This document shows positions 9,939 through 21,411 of a stretch of DNA of 56,744 nucleotides, one piece after another. Positions within the stretch are counted from its first letter, which is position 1; each line of letters starts with the position of its first letter. The stretch is from DASZFV01 sp035546175 (GTDB lineage: Bacteria; Myxococcota_A; Polyangia; Fen-1088): the NCBI GenBank assembly GCA_035546175.1, contig DASZWW010000467.1, positions 1-56,744 on the forward strand. The letters are read 5' to 3'. The position numbers and the translations under genes are program-made. The notes beneath the pieces are model-generated. The model saw nothing but the letters and a program-made list of their open reading frames with translations. It ran no database searches and was not told the origin of the DNA.

Positions 9939-10855
9939 CTCGCCGTCTCCGAGGGCGCGACGGCGGCCGCCGCGCGCGCCCGCACCCGCGCCGCCTCGTG
10001 CGCGTGGAAGCGCGCCGTCTCCTCGGCGACGAGCTTGGCGTCGGCGGCCGCGACCGCCTCACGGACGAACTGCCGCTCCCGCGCCGACATGACCGACCAC
10101 GACCCCAGCGTGTACCCGCCCGTCCAGAAGAACACGATGTCCCAGGTATAGCGCGGACAGACGAGGAGGGAGAGCGGCGTCGTCGTGAGGAAGGCGATGA
10201 GCAGCCACTTGGCGTGCCAGATCTGCTTGCGGCCGTGGTGGCTCATGAACGGCAGGTTGGAGAGCTCGGCCCAGGCGATCGCGAAGACGAACGGGATCCC
10301 CAGCCACAGGCCGCCCGGCAGGCGGCTGAAGATCGCCGAGTTCACGTAGCTGAGGAGCAGGAACGAGGCGACGTTGCGCGGCAGCCCGACCCACGCGAAG
10401 TCGACGGAGACGGGCCGCACCGTGTTGCGGGCCTGGCGGACGGTGGCCACGAGCACGAGGACGGCGGCGAGCAGGAGCCCGATGGCGTCGGCCACCTCCG
10501 CGCTGACGCCGAGGCGCTGCCCCGACTGCGCGTAGAGCCCGTAGACGACGAAGGCGGGCGCGACGGCCTGCGCGACGAAGTCCGCCGCCGTGTCGAACTC
10601 GGCGCCGAAGCGGTTCCCGCCGCGCGTGGCCCGCGCCACCAGGCCGTCGACGCAGTCGGCCGCGTAGCCGGCCAGGAACGAGTACGAGCCCCACAGCGGG
10701 TGCCCCTTGATGACGAAGTACACGCCGAGCACGCCCGACAGCGCGTTGATCGACGTGAAGACGTCCTTGAGCCCGAACATGCGCCGGGCGCCCAGCGGGA
10801 TCTCTCCGCCGGACACCCCCGCGCCTGTCACGCCGCGATCGGCCGCGTCCTGCAC
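9935..10855 (-). CDS. CDP-alcohol phosphatidyltransferase, phosphatidylserine-synthase-like
   Basis: 306 residues from GTG 10855 (a later ATG at 10780 is possible). The catalytic signature DG-x2-AR-x8-G-x3-D-x3-D is complete: DGLVARATRGGNRFGAEFD followed by TAAD. Several hydrophobic segments follow, as in PssA-type integral membrane enzymes that use CDP-diacylglycerol. Serine is the most likely acceptor by resemblance of the N-terminal half, but the substrate is inferred. The Ala/Glu/Arg-rich C-terminal 50 residues are probably a cytoplasmic tail. It starts 9 nt after the pseudo-receiver gene, and its TGA stop overlaps the presumed CTG start of hflX. Confidence 0.75.
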
Positions 10856-10864
10856 GCCTGGTTT

Positions 10865-13423
10865 TTACGTCTTGAGGTCGGCGTCGTCCACCGGCGCCTT
10901 CTGGGCGGCGGCGGCGGCGATGGTCGCGACGGGGCCGGTCGAGCCGGTCGGGGGGGCGCGCTCGTCGAGGAGCGCGAGCGCGACGGCGAGCGCCCGCTTC
11001 GTCTTCTCGGTCGTCTTCTCGTCGCCGCGGATGCGCTGGTAGGCGCGCACGAGCTGGTCCTCGTACTCGGCGACCTTGGCCTCGAGGGCGCCCAGGCGGT
11101 CGCGGCTCTGCGCGAGCCGCACGTCGCGGTCGCCCAGCTCGGCGCGCGCGGCGTCGAGGTCCGCCTCGAGCCCCGCGAGCCGCCGGTACGACTGATCGAG
11201 CTCCTGCGCGCGCGCCGCCAGCTCGCCCTCGGCCCGCGCCGCGCGCGCCAGCGCCGCGTCGTAGTCGGCGCGGTGCTTCTCGGCGAGCTCGGTCTTCTCC
11301 GTGAGGTGCCGGCGCTCGAGCTCGGTCACGCGCGCGTGGTGCTCCTCGTCGCGCGCCTGCAGCTCGGACCGACGCCGGCCCTCGGCCGCCTCGAGCTCGG
11401 AGACGCGCCGCGCCTCCTGCTCGGCGACGTCGCGCTGGCGGCGCTCCTCGCGGGCGGCCAGCTCCTCCTCGTTCCGGCGCCCGAGACCGAGGATCTCGTT
11501 GCGGTGGTCGCGCTCCTTCTGCTCGGTGAGCGCCTCGTACGCTTGCCGCTCCGAGGCGAGCTGCGCCGCGTGCTCGTCGCGCAGGCTCGTGATCGCCTTC
11601 TCGTGCTCGCGCTTGAGCTTGTTGACCTCGCTGGCGAGGCGCTCGCCCGAGGTCGCCTGCTCCTCGAGCAAGCGCCGCTGCAGCGTCTCCGTCTCGGCCT
11701 TGTGGGCGGCGTCGAGGCGCGCCAGCTCCGCCTGGTGCGCGGCGTCCTTCGAGGCGTCGGCGAGCGCCCGCTCCTCGCCGAGCTTCCCGATCTCGGCGCG
11801 CTGGTGCTCCTCGAGCTCGACGACCTGGCTCTCCATCTCGGTGCGCAGCCGGTCGATCTCGGTGCGCGCGCGCGCCTCGTCCTGGGCGATGCGCTTCTTG
11901 AGGCCGTCCACCTCCTCGTGCGACTTGCGCAGCTCCTCGTGCGCGCCGTCGAGCCGCGCCTTGAGCCCCTTCTCGCGCTCGACGGACTTCTCGCGATCGA
12001 GCGCGAGCTCGGCCACCTTCTCGTTGGCGGCGACGAGGCTCCTCTCGAACCCGAGCGTCTTCTCCTCCAGGTCGCGCCGCCCGCGGTCGAGCTCGCGCAC
12101 CTTGTCGCGGTAGTCGAGGATCTCGCGCTCCTTCGCGTCCATGCCGTCGCGAAGGTCGAGGATGTCCTTCTCCTTCTTGTTGATGATCTCGCGCAGCCCC
12201 AGGAACTCGCGCTCCTTGGAGAAGGTCGCCGACTGCGTGAAGCGCTCGCGCGCCTCCTCGAGCTCGCGGCGCAGCGTCTGGCGCTCGCCCTCGAGCGAGT
12301 GAATGCGCGCCTCGAGCTCGGCGTTCTTCGCCTCGAGCTCGCGCGCGCGGACGTCCTCACGCACGACGGGGATGCCGAGCGAGGCGACGCCGCCGTCGCG
12401 ATCGCCCACCGACGTCACGTCGACGCCCACGTCCTCGGGCTGCGGGACGTCGATGTCCTCGACGCCCATGGCGTCCACCGTCGCGTACGCGTCCGACCCC
12501 ATGCGCTCGGGCCCGAGCTCCGGCCCCAGCGTCTCGCCCGTGCGGTAGGCGTCGGGATCACTGATGACCGTCGCGTCGGCCTCGGCGTCGCCCTCGGGCC
12601 GCAGCGCATCCGCCGGGAGCGCCTGATCCTTGCCCACGGCCGTCGTCACGGTCGCCTGGTCTTCCCACCCGACCGCCGAGGGCAGGTCGTCGTCGTTCCA
12701 GAGGTTGCGCAGGTCGACCATGTCGCTGCCGCCCGTCGGGCCCTCGGGCGTGCCCGCCTCGAGCGCCGCGAACGCCGCCTGCGTCTCCGGATCGAACTTC
12801 TCCCCCTCGAAGGGCGAGGCCGGCTCCCCGTCCGCCGCCACCGGCGCGGCGTGCTCGCCGTGCGTGTCCTCCTCGGGCATCGCCTGCGGGCCCGAGGCGC
12901 CCGTGCGCACCCCGGCGAGCGCCTGATCCTCTTCCGAGTCGCCGTCGTCGGAGCTGGCGATGATGGCGATGTCCTCGTCGTCCGCGATGACGATGTCGGC
13001 GTCCATGTCGAGCTCCTGGACGTCCATCTCGTCGGTCTTCTGCTTGCCGCCGAGACCGACGAGCGCGTCGAGCTTGGCGACGACGTCCTTCATGTCGAGG
13101 GGCTTGAGCAGGTACTCGTCGGCGCGCGACTTCAGCTTCTTGTGCTGCTCGAAGGTCGCGAGCGTCTCCTCCGACGAGATGAGCACCAGCGGCACCTCGC
13201 GCAGGCTCGGGCTGCGCTTGAGCTTGTTGCAGATCGCATAGCCCACCTTGCGCGGCTCGACGGACAGGATGATGAGCGCCGGCTTGTGCGAGCGTCCCCA
13301 CTCGATGGCCTCGTCCCCGTTCGGGATGCTCTCGATCGAGAACCCGTAGGGCTGCAGCTCACGCCGGATCTGATCCACGGTCGCGCTGTCGGGTTCGATG
13401 CACAGCAAGATACGCTCGGCCAT
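10865..13423 (-). CDS. pseudo-receiver plus long coiled-coil protein, FrzS/AglZ-like
   Basis: 852 residues from ATG 13423, chosen because AGGAGGGG precedes it. Residues 1-120 are a response-regulator receiver fold in which the phosphoacceptor Asp is Ser54 (LIILSVEP), while Lys107 (LLKPLD) is kept, so it should not be phosphorylated. The block NKLKRSPSLREVPLVLIS and HKKLKSRADEYLLKP resembles Myxococcus FrzS and AglZ. An acidic, disordered linker (about 130-310) is followed by a coiled coil of roughly 500 residues rich in Glu, Arg and Ala. In Myxococcus such proteins bind MglA-type polarity or motility systems. Assignment to FrzS or AglZ specifically is not possible here. Confidence 0.78.
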   Translation of the reverse strand: MAERILLCIEPDSATVDQIRRELQPYGFSIESIPNGDEAIEWGRSHKPALIILSVEPRKVGYAICNKLKRSPSLREVPLVLISSEETLATFEQHKKLKSRADEYLLKPLDMKDVVAKLDALVGLGGKQKTDEMDVQELDMDADIVIADDEDIAIIASSDDGDSEEDQALAGVRTGASGPQAMPEEDTHGEHAAPVAADGEPASPFEGEKFDPETQAAFAALEAGTPEGPTGGSDMVDLRNLWNDDDLPSAVGWEDQATVTTAVGKDQALPADALRPEGDAEADATVISDPDAYRTGETLGPELGPERMGSDAYATVDAMGVEDIDVPQPEDVGVDVTSVGDRDGGVASLGIPVVREDVRARELEAKNAELEARIHSLEGERQTLRRELEEARERFTQSATFSKEREFLGLREIINKKEKDILDLRDGMDAKEREILDYRDKVRELDRGRRDLEEKTLGFERSLVAANEKVAELALDREKSVEREKGLKARLDGAHEELRKSHEEVDGLKKRIAQDEARARTEIDRLRTEMESQVVELEEHQRAEIGKLGEERALADASKDAAHQAELARLDAAHKAETETLQRRLLEEQATSGERLASEVNKLKREHEKAITSLRDEHAAQLASERQAYEALTEQKERDHRNEILGLGRRNEEELAAREERRQRDVAEQEARRVSELEAAEGRRRSELQARDEEHHARVTELERRHLTEKTELAEKHRADYDAALARAARAEGELAARAQELDQSYRRLAGLEADLDAARAELGDRDVRLAQSRDRLGALEAKVAEYEDQLVRAYQRIRGDEKTTEKTKRALAVALALLDERAPPTGSTGPVATIAAAAAQKAPVDDADLKT

Positions 13424-13556
13424 CGGGTCCCCTCCTAAAGGGCCGCCCATACTACCAAAATCCCAGCGAAAATACGGCGGGATCCGCCCGAGGGCGCGTC
13501 AGGATCGTGGCCGTCTCGAGGCCGCGGGCCGCCCGGGAGGGCCCGGCGTCAGGGCG

Positions 13557-14333
13557 TCAAAACGTGGCCGCGGGCGCCTGGGTCTTGAAGCTCGCCGTCA
13601 CGAGGCGCGTGAGCGCCTCCTCGTCGAGGTCGGACGTCACGACGTAGCCGAGGCCGCGATCGTGGTAGGCCGCCGTCGTCACGCCGGGGCCCGTATCGAG
13701 GTAGATCTCGCGGCCATTGACGAGGCGGCGGTCGGGCGCCTCGATCGCCTCGTCGCGCGAGTCGAACACGAGGTAGGCCACGCGGTGGCCGTTGCGCCCG
13801 CGCGCGACGATGTAGGCCGCGGGGCGCTCGCGCACGTTGACGAGCCGGCCGCCCTGGCAGTTGCCGTCCGCGAGCGTGGGCGGCGGCACGGGGAAGTCGA
13901 CCCGACCCCGGAACCACGACGCGATCGACTGGCAGTCCGAGGCCGTGATGTCCATGGGCAGCTCGGCCTGGTAGGTCCACTGCGCCTGCTGCAGCACCAT
14001 CGACTGCGAGTGCCGCACCGTCCCCGTGATGGCGACGAGCAGCACGGCGGCCACCCCGGCGGGCACGAGCCTCGGGTGCGTCTGCCAGAACCAGCGGCGC
14101 GGCGCGATCTCGCGCGCGTTCAGCAGCGCGCCGATGCGCACGCGCAGCGCGGGCGGCACCGGCGGCCGCGGCAGGTGGGCGCGCACGGCGGCCTTGAAGC
14201 GCGCCTGCAGCCGGCCGCGCGACGCGCAGGCCGCGCACTCGCCGAGGTGGCGCTCCAGCTGCTCGCGCTCCGAGCCCGCGAGCTCGCCGTCTCCGTAGGC
14301 GTGGAGCACCGGCTCGGCCTCTGCGCAGGTCAT
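13557..14333 (-). CDS. membrane-anchored zinc anti-sigma factor (RsrA-like head)
   Basis: 258 residues. The N-terminus is a zinc anti-sigma (ZAS) domain with Cys3 and the signature H29-x3-C33-x2-C36 (HLGECAAC). A single membrane helix follows near residue 95-115 (LVPAGVAAVLLVAITGTV), then an extracytoplasmic domain of about 140 residues with two further cysteines. The start overlaps the sigma gene's stop (ATGA), the standard arrangement for a sigma/anti-sigma pair. RsrA proteins of this head type are soluble redox sensors; here the head is tethered, so the signal could be envelope stress, thiol oxidation or both. The outer domain is not recognised. Confidence 0.82.
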   Translation of the reverse strand: MTCAEAEPVLHAYGDGELAGSEREQLERHLGECAACASRGRLQARFKAAVRAHLPRPPVPPALRVRIGALLNAREIAPRRWFWQTHPRLVPAGVAAVLLVAITGTVRHSQSMVLQQAQWTYQAELPMDITASDCQSIASWFRGRVDFPVPPPTLADGNCQGGRLVNVRERPAAYIVARGRNGHRVAYLVFDSRDEAIEAPDRRLVNGREIYLDTGPGVTTAAYHDRGLGYVVTSDLDEEALTRLVTASFKTQAPAATF

Positions 14334-15016
14334 GAGCTCCCGCTCTCCTTGCGGCGGCGGTACGCCGCCATGTCCACCGGGGCGCTGGCCTTCATGCTGG
14401 CGTTCATGGATGAAGGCGCGGGCGCGACGTCCGCGTGCGAGCCGTCCTTGATGATCCCCTGCTCTACCGCGTACGCGTAGAGCTGCTGCTGCAGCAGCTT
14501 GCGCCCGCGGTAGAGCCGGCTCATCACCGTGCCCGCGGGGCAGTCCATGATCTCGGCGATCTCCTTGTACGAGAAGTCCTCGAGGTCGGCCAGGATGACG
14601 GCCATGCGGAAGTCGGAGGGCAGCGCGGCCAGCGCCTTCTCGACGTCGCCCGACACCATGTGACCGAGCAGGGCGCTCTCCGCGTCGGACGGCTCGGTGC
14701 TCGCGCCCGCGATGAACTGCTCGACGTTCGCCGGCGAGGCCTCGGCCTCGTTGAGGACCTCGTGCTCGCGCTCGCGCTCGCGGTAGCGGTTGCAGAAGAC
14801 GTTCGTGAGGATCCGGAAGAGCCAGGCCTTGCAGTTCGTCCCCGCCTCGAACGTGTCGAAGAACCGGTAGGCGCGCAGGAGCGCGTCCTGGACCAAATCC
14901 TCGGCGTCCTTCTCGTGGCGGGTCATCCGCAGCGCGGCCGCGTAGAGGGCCGGCAGATGAGGCAGCGCCTCCTTCTCGAAGTCGGAGGGCGCCGGGCGTT
15001 TCCTGAACAGAGCCAT
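14330..15016 (-). CDS. ECF RNA polymerase sigma factor, SigR/ECF12-like
   Basis: 228 residues. Region 2 reads DAEDLVQDALLRAYRFFDTF and CKAWLFRILTNVFCNRYRERERE. Region 4 reads PSDFRMAVILADLEDFSYKEIAEIMDCPAGTVMSRLYRGRKLL. Both are close to the SigR/SigH group of thiol-stress sigma factors. A linker of about 45 residues separates the regions, and an extra tail of about 40 residues follows region 4. The next gene encodes its likely anti-sigma factor, overlapping by 4 nt. A GGAAT-N18-GTT element upstream suggests the operon is self-activated. The target genes are not visible in this window. Confidence 0.92.
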   Translation of the reverse strand: MALFRKRPAPSDFEKEALPHLPALYAAALRMTRHEKDAEDLVQDALLRAYRFFDTFEAGTNCKAWLFRILTNVFCNRYREREREHEVLNEAEASPANVEQFIAGASTEPSDAESALLGHMVSGDVEKALAALPSDFRMAVILADLEDFSYKEIAEIMDCPAGTVMSRLYRGRKLLQQQLYAYAVEQGIIKDGSHADVAPAPSSMNASMKASAPVDMAAYRRRKESGSS

Positions 15017-15035
15017 GGGTCGGTCTAATTACGAA

Positions 15036-15061
15036 AACACGCTCTTCGGGGATTCTATTCC
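15036..15061 (-). promoter_or_regulatory. candidate SigR-type auto-promoter (GGAAT-N18-GTT)
   Basis: On the minus strand GGAAT (15061-15057) is followed by exactly 18 nt and then GTT (15038-15036). This is the consensus I know for Streptomyces SigR and its relatives. The GTT ends 19 nt before the sigma gene's ATG, giving a short leader. Since the gene itself encodes a SigR-like protein, autoregulation is the natural reading. Confidence 0.6.
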
Positions 15062-15161
15062 ATGATCCCGTCACGCGCCGCGTCGACCACGCCCGGACGG
15101 GCGAGGCACAAGTGGCCGTCAGGGCGCCCGAATCTCGCTACGAAGGTCGCGCCGGGCGCGT

Positions 15162-18191
<3,030 letters not shown>

Positions 18192-18325
18192 GTCGGACGA
18201 ATCCTGACCCGGGGCGGCGAGGCCGGCGAGGGCGAGGTACCTTATTTCGCGAGGGGGCCTGGCGCAAGCGCGGGCGTCCCTGCCGTCCGTGCCTATTTTA
18301 TTCCTCGAACCGGGAGGGACTGGGC

Positions 18326-18568
18326 ATGGCGTTCGGGGTGGGCTTCAGCGAGGTGCTCTTGATCCTTCTCATCGCCCTCGCGGTCTTCGGCTCGACGAAG
18401 CTGCCGGGAGCCGACAACCTGCTGCGGCGGCTGCGCGGCCCCGACCCCATGCGGACCCGCTCCTACGGCTCCGCCGCCGCGCGCTGGACGTTCGTCGACT
18501 GGATGCTGCTCGCGGCGACCATCGCCCTCGCCGGCGCGCTGGCGCTCTCGTACGCGCCGGGGCGGTAG
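18326..18568 (+). CDS. TatA/E-like protein with a second membrane helix
   Basis: 80 residues, ATG preceded by GGGAGGGA. The first 27 residues look like TatA: a membrane helix ending in FG (21-22) and KLP (25-27), the hallmark of twin-arginine translocase TatA/B/E proteins. A short basic segment follows instead of the long amphipathic helix and acidic tail, and residues 57-76 form a second hydrophobic helix not seen in ordinary TatA. It may be a specialised Tat component or a TatA-derived membrane protein with another role. No tatC is nearby. It is divergent from secA and converges with the next gene, 16 bp apart. Confidence 0.6.
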   Translation: MAFGVGFSEVLLILLIALAVFGSTKLPGADNLLRRLRGPDPMRTRSYGSAAARWTFVDWMLLAATIALAGALALSYAPGR

Positions 18569-18584
18569 CCCTCGCGCGGCGACC

Positions 18585-19796
18585 TCAAACCGGCGGTCGG
18601 AGGCGCCACTCGGGGGTGAGGAGCTGCCCCACGGCGACGCCCGCGTAGACGATGGCGAGGACGAGGGCGTAGAGGAGCACGATGGGCAGCAGGTCGGCGT
18701 AGGCCAGGACCATCCACGCGAAGATGAAGAAGTCGCGCTTGCCGATCATGAGGATGGCCTTGAGCGGGCCGGTGCCGGCGCCGCTCATCGACTTGAGGCT
18801 CTGGCCGTAGGCGAACCACCAGCGGATCTTGAGGACCTCTCCACCCTCGCCCTGCTTCACGAGCTCGCGGTAGGCGACGACGTTGTAGAAGAGCAGCATC
18901 GCCGCGGCCGCGAGCGCGACCTTCATGTCGCCGAAGGAGCCGCCGTTCAGGGCCGCGAGGACGTTGCCCGCCTTCAGATCGCGGAAGTCCCCCAGGGGCG
19001 CGCCGCGCCGCCAGAGCGCCACGCCGATCGCGAGGACGTAGGCGACGTTGAGGAAGTCGTCGACGATGGTGTCGAGCCACTCGCCGAAGCCGGTCTGCTG
19101 GAAGCGCAAGCGCGCGAGCTCGCCGTCGCAGCCGTCGAGGATCGACTGCACCTGCGCGAGCACGAAGCCCATGAGCACGCTCTCGTAGGTCCCCAGCGAC
19201 ACGAGGAAGGCGCCGTAGAGCCCGATCAGGCCCGCGAGGAGCGTGATCATGTTGGGCGTGAACGGCAGGTTCACGAGCAGGTACCGCGTGAGCCGGAACG
19301 AGATCTTCTTGTTGATGAAGCGCGCGACGATGCCGAGGTCGCCGCGCATCAGATCATCGAACAGGGCGTCCTCGGCGGCGCGGCGCGAGGCCCGGTCGAC
19401 GACGCGCGTCCCGCGGTCGAGGCGGTTGCCCTGGACGCGGACGACGTCGACGCCCGTGACGATCGGGTCGTCCAGCTGCGCCTTGAGCTCGCTGACGAGC
19501 GCGCCGGGGTTCTGCGTCTCGCGCACCTCGACGTGGGGCGGCAGGCGCTTCGGCAGCCGCACGCTGCCGTCGCTCACGATGGTCACGCGGACGTCGCGCA
19601 GCTTGGCGATCTGGCGGAGCGCGCGGTCGACGACGCGCAGGCCGCCGACGCGCATGGCGGCCCCGCGGGCTTCTTCGCGGGTCGCGAGGAGAATGACGGG
19701 GACCACGGCCTCGGGGGCCAATCGTGCCACGACTCCCGGCAGCTCTGCAGCCATCACGCGGTTCGCGAGGCTGATGGGGCTGACTCTTTCGATCAT
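18585..19796 (-). CDS. CDP-alcohol phosphatidyltransferase with decayed nucleotidyltransferase domain
   Basis: 403 residues from ATG 19796, with GGAGG upstream; an in-frame TTG at 19814 is less likely. Residues from about 140 onward are a membrane CDP-alcohol phosphotransferase with the full signature DGELARLRFQQTGFGEWLD then TIVDD, plus about six hydrophobic segments. Residues 1-130 resemble a nucleotidyltransferase Rossmann fold (VVPVILLATREEA, VTIVSDG), but the nucleotide-binding LAAGxGxR loop is missing. This is the architecture of fused inositol-phosphate cytidylyltransferase/transferase enzymes with a dead first half. A real nucleotidyltransferase lies at 27166-27888 in the same gene run. 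The product is unknown; an inositol- or polyol-phosphate lipid head group is one possibility. Confidence 0.8.
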   Translation of the reverse strand: MIERVSPISLANRVMAAELPGVVARLAPEAVVPVILLATREEARGAAMRVGGLRVVDRALRQIAKLRDVRVTIVSDGSVRLPKRLPPHVEVRETQNPGALVSELKAQLDDPIVTGVDVVRVQGNRLDRGTRVVDRASRRAAEDALFDDLMRGDLGIVARFINKKISFRLTRYLLVNLPFTPNMITLLAGLIGLYGAFLVSLGTYESVLMGFVLAQVQSILDGCDGELARLRFQQTGFGEWLDTIVDDFLNVAYVLAIGVALWRRGAPLGDFRDLKAGNVLAALNGGSFGDMKVALAAAAMLLFYNVVAYRELVKQGEGGEVLKIRWWFAYGQSLKSMSGAGTGPLKAILMIGKRDFFIFAWMVLAYADLLPIVLLYALVLAIVYAGVAVGQLLTPEWRLRPPV

Positions 19797-19883
19797 GCGG
19801 ACCACACCCTCCAAAACGCCCCTTTCGAAAGGGCTAGGCTCCTTACTTTCCGGCGGGAAGCATGCCAGTGGATCGCGCCGGCC

Positions 19884-20564
19884 TCAAGAAGGAACCGCGC
19901 GCAGGAGCGCGTTCTCGACGGCCCGTGGCAATCGGCTCGTTTCGCGCCGCAGGAGACGAGGCCGCTCCCAGTGCTCGTTGTCGACGACCACGTCGGCGCG
20001 ACGCACGGGGTCGAAGGCGGCCCGGTAGGCGCGCTGGGCGGGGAAATACCGGTTGTTCATCCGATGTTCGACGACGTCGCGCGACCGGCCGCGCGCCATG
20101 TCCCGGGCCAGGATGCGGCGGCGCGCCTCGCCCTCGCTCACCTCGAGCAGGACGAGGGCCCCTTCGGCCGCGGCGCGCGCGCGGAGCGGGAAGACGCCCT
20201 CCACGAGGGCGACGCGCGCGTCGCCGAACTCGAGCCGCTCCTCGCCGTCGAGCACCTCGCGCGACGCATCGAAGCGGGGGATCGACGCGGCGGGCGCGCC
20301 GGCGAGGAAGCGGCGCAGGCAGTCGTCGAGCAGCGCGAAGTCGTAATAGCGCTCGTAGTAGACGGCGGCCTCGTCGGCGCCCGGGGTCAGCGCGCCGAGG
20401 GGGCGCCGGAAGTCGTCGACGCGGAAGACGAAGACGGGGGCGCCGCTCTCGTCCTCGCAGGCGGCCGCGAGGGCGCGCGCGAAGCGCGACTTCCCGCTGC
20501 CGTCGAGGCCGTCGATCACGACGAGCGAGCGCTCGTCGGGGGAGACGATGGCGCGGTCGCTCAC
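19884..20564 (-). CDS. uridine-kinase-like P-loop kinase
   Basis: 226 residues. The P-loop GLDGSGKS near residue 20 is followed by FVFRVDDFRRP, where the Asp pair suits a uridine/pantothenate/phosphoribulokinase-type acceptor site. A LID-like region follows (RRRILARDMARGRSRDVVEHRMNNRYFPAQRAY). The GTG start overlaps the cysQ-like stop by 4 nt (GTGA), implying a functional link with that phosphatase. The substrate cannot be read from sequence; nucleoside, sugar or polyol are open. Confidence 0.75.
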   Translation of the reverse strand: MSDRAIVSPDERSLVVIDGLDGSGKSRFARALAAACEDESGAPVFVFRVDDFRRPLGALTPGADEAAVYYERYYDFALLDDCLRRFLAGAPAASIPRFDASREVLDGEERLEFGDARVALVEGVFPLRARAAAEGALVLLEVSEGEARRRILARDMARGRSRDVVEHRMNNRYFPAQRAYRAAFDPVRRADVVVDNEHWERPRLLRRETSRLPRAVENALLRAVPS

Positions 20565-21382
20565 GGGACGGGCAGGCAGGGCGCCATCACGCGCAGCACG
20601 AGCTTGTGGCAGTGCCCGTTGCTCGCGGCGCTGCCACGCGGCCGGAAGAGATCGGGCTGGTTGTAGCGGAACGCGACGCCGTCGCCGTTGGTGACCGTGC
20701 AGCCGGCCTCGCGCATGATGACCTCGGGCGCGCAGGTGTCCCACTCCTGCTCGGAGGGCGAGAGGTTGAGCACGGCGTCGAGGTCGCCGCGCGCCAGCGC
20801 GATGTGCTTGACCGAGGCGCCGAGGCGCACGGCGCGGTCGCTCATGCCGGCGGCCGCGAGGCACTTCGAGAGGCCGTCGTCGAGGTTGAGGCGCGAGACG
20901 CCGATGCGGATCTGCCCGGGCGCGCTCAGCGTCGAGGCCTTGAGCGCGCGCGTCTGGCCGCCACGCTCCTCGAACGCCCCGCCGCCCTTGACGGCCCAGG
21001 CGAGAGAGCCGGTCGGGGGCTGGTAGACGACGCCCAGGACCGCCTCCTCGTCGACGGCCAGCCCGATGTGGACGCAGAAGTCTCCCGTGCGGGCCACGAA
21101 GTCGCGCGTGCCGTCGAGCGGGTCGATGATCCAGCAGCGGCGCTTCTCGAGCCGCGTGCGGTCGTCGGGCGACTCCTCGGTGAGGATGGCGTCACCGGGG
21201 AAAGCCGCGGCGAGCCGCGTCGTGATGGCGGCGTTCGCCTCGAGGTCGGCGGCCGTCACGGGCGACTTGTCCGCCTTCGTGTCCACGCCGATCTCGGGCC
21301 GGGCGTAGTGCCGCATGATGATGTCGCCGGCCTCGCGAGCCGCGGCCTTCGCGACCTCGAGCTCTTTTTGGTACTGCTCCAC
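20561..21382 (-). CDS. cysQ: inositol monophosphatase family, CysQ-like 3'(2'),5'-bisphosphate nucleotidase
   Basis: 273 residues. It has the metal-binding motifs of the family: the Glu pair in ILTEESPDD, DPLDGTRDF, and WDTCAPEVIMREAGC, whose WD-x-A/C-P arrangement suits CysQ. CysQ removes phosphate from 3'-phosphoadenosine 5'-phosphate, the by-product of sulfotransferases. Other members hydrolyse inositol phosphates, which the neighbouring CDP-alcohol transferase and cytidylyltransferase genes make a real alternative. GTG start at 21382, 29 nt after the glycosyltransferase gene. It is coupled to the downstream kinase. Confidence 0.8.
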   Translation of the reverse strand: MEQYQKELEVAKAAAREAGDIIMRHYARPEIGVDTKADKSPVTAADLEANAAITTRLAAAFPGDAILTEESPDDRTRLEKRRCWIIDPLDGTRDFVARTGDFCVHIGLAVDEEAVLGVVYQPPTGSLAWAVKGGGAFEERGGQTRALKASTLSAPGQIRIGVSRLNLDDGLSKCLAAAGMSDRAVRLGASVKHIALARGDLDAVLNLSPSEQEWDTCAPEVIMREAGCTVTNGDGVAFRYNQPDLFRPRGSAASNGHCHKLVLRVMAPCLPVP

Positions 21383-21411
21383 GGTGCCGGGAGACTACCA
21401 GTTCGCGGGGC

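Noticed and set aside
9998..13438. 1146-codon plus-strand frame opposite the pseudo-receiver and lipid-synthase genes
   Set aside because: Leu/Arg/Glu-biased shadow that crosses two real genes and has no recognisable motif.
18192..18325. sigma-70-like TTGCGC-N17-TAAGGT before secA
   Set aside because: Only three of six -35 positions match; too weak to list as a promoter.
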